From Membranipora membranacea (Eukaryota > Bryozoa > Gymnolaemata > Cheilostomatida > Membraniporidae), in assembly GCA_914767715.1 (NCBI GenBank), contig OU612070.1, positions 3,863,501-3,923,500 of the forward strand: a DNA stretch of 60,000 nucleotides, given 5' to 3'. The position numbers and the translations under genes were made by a program. Below, one piece after another: positions 59,965 through 60,000 of the stretch. Within the stretch, counting starts at the first letter, position 1. Each line of letters begins with the position of its first letter. The notes beneath the pieces were generated by a model. That model was not told where the DNA came from and made no database searches. It saw nothing but the letters and a program-made list of their open reading frames with translations.

Positions 59965-60000
59965 ACAACAAATGACCAGCTTCTCACCAACAAGAAATAT

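Noticed and set aside
1-60000. CRISPR arrays, bacterial operons, retroviral genes
   Set aside because: No regularly spaced repeats with unique spacers, no ribosome-binding-site architecture, and no reverse transcriptase, integrase or gag-like frames were seen; the split genes are eukaryotic.

Overview
The window looks like nuclear DNA of an invertebrate animal. Coding exons are short, have GT/AG junctions with matching phases, and sit in A+T-rich introns of about 0.2-3 kb. tRNA-derived SINE-like repeats, foldback elements and a nuclear tRNA-Leu gene are present. A Vsx/Chx10 homeobox gene with a CVC domain shows it is a bilaterian or close relative. A marine deuterostome or lophotrochozoan would fit, but the sequence alone does not fix the phylum. 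All gene models were assembled by hand from splice sites and phase agreement; there is no transcript evidence.

Layout. (1) 688-6450, minus strand: a six-exon Vsx homeobox transcription factor with an eh1 motif, homeodomain and CVC domain. (2) 9714-16405, plus strand: a seven-exon type I membrane receptor with a CUB-like domain, a sushi-like domain, one transmembrane helix, and a cytoplasmic tail containing a YxxI-x8-YxxI (ITAM-like) motif. Its last intron holds a complete two-exon gene on the minus strand (14455-15114) for a small secreted Cys-rich protein. An orphan inverted copy of that gene's first exon lies at 22373-22460. (3) 16406-30028: mostly repeats, including a 1.4-kb element with 40-bp terminal inverted repeats and a diverged direct repeat of about 0.5 kb. 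(4) 30029-51497, plus strand: three tandem genes for matrixin-like (MMP-type, M10A) secreted metalloproteases. All have a furin site, HExGHxLxLxH, a Met-turn, an unusual Cys just before the zinc motif, and a Thr/Pro-rich linker ending in a basic tail with two cysteines instead of a hemopexin domain. Only the third keeps the peptidoglycan-binding-like prodomain and the PRC-type cysteine switch. A tRNA-Leu(AAG) gene sits in an intron of the second. (5) 52062-59964, plus strand: an unrecognised single-pass membrane protein with an acidic ectodomain stalk and two alternative, phase-compatible C-terminal ends.

The receptor, the secreted protein and the proteases would act at the cell surface or in the matrix; the homeobox gene appears functionally unrelated. 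The most interesting non-genic signal is a set of very small palindromic insertions (about 28-76 bp). Several abut perfect 6-11-bp direct repeats. Two belong to one sequence family and carry different flanking duplications. One duplicated a splice donor so that a 29-codon in-frame extension became possible.
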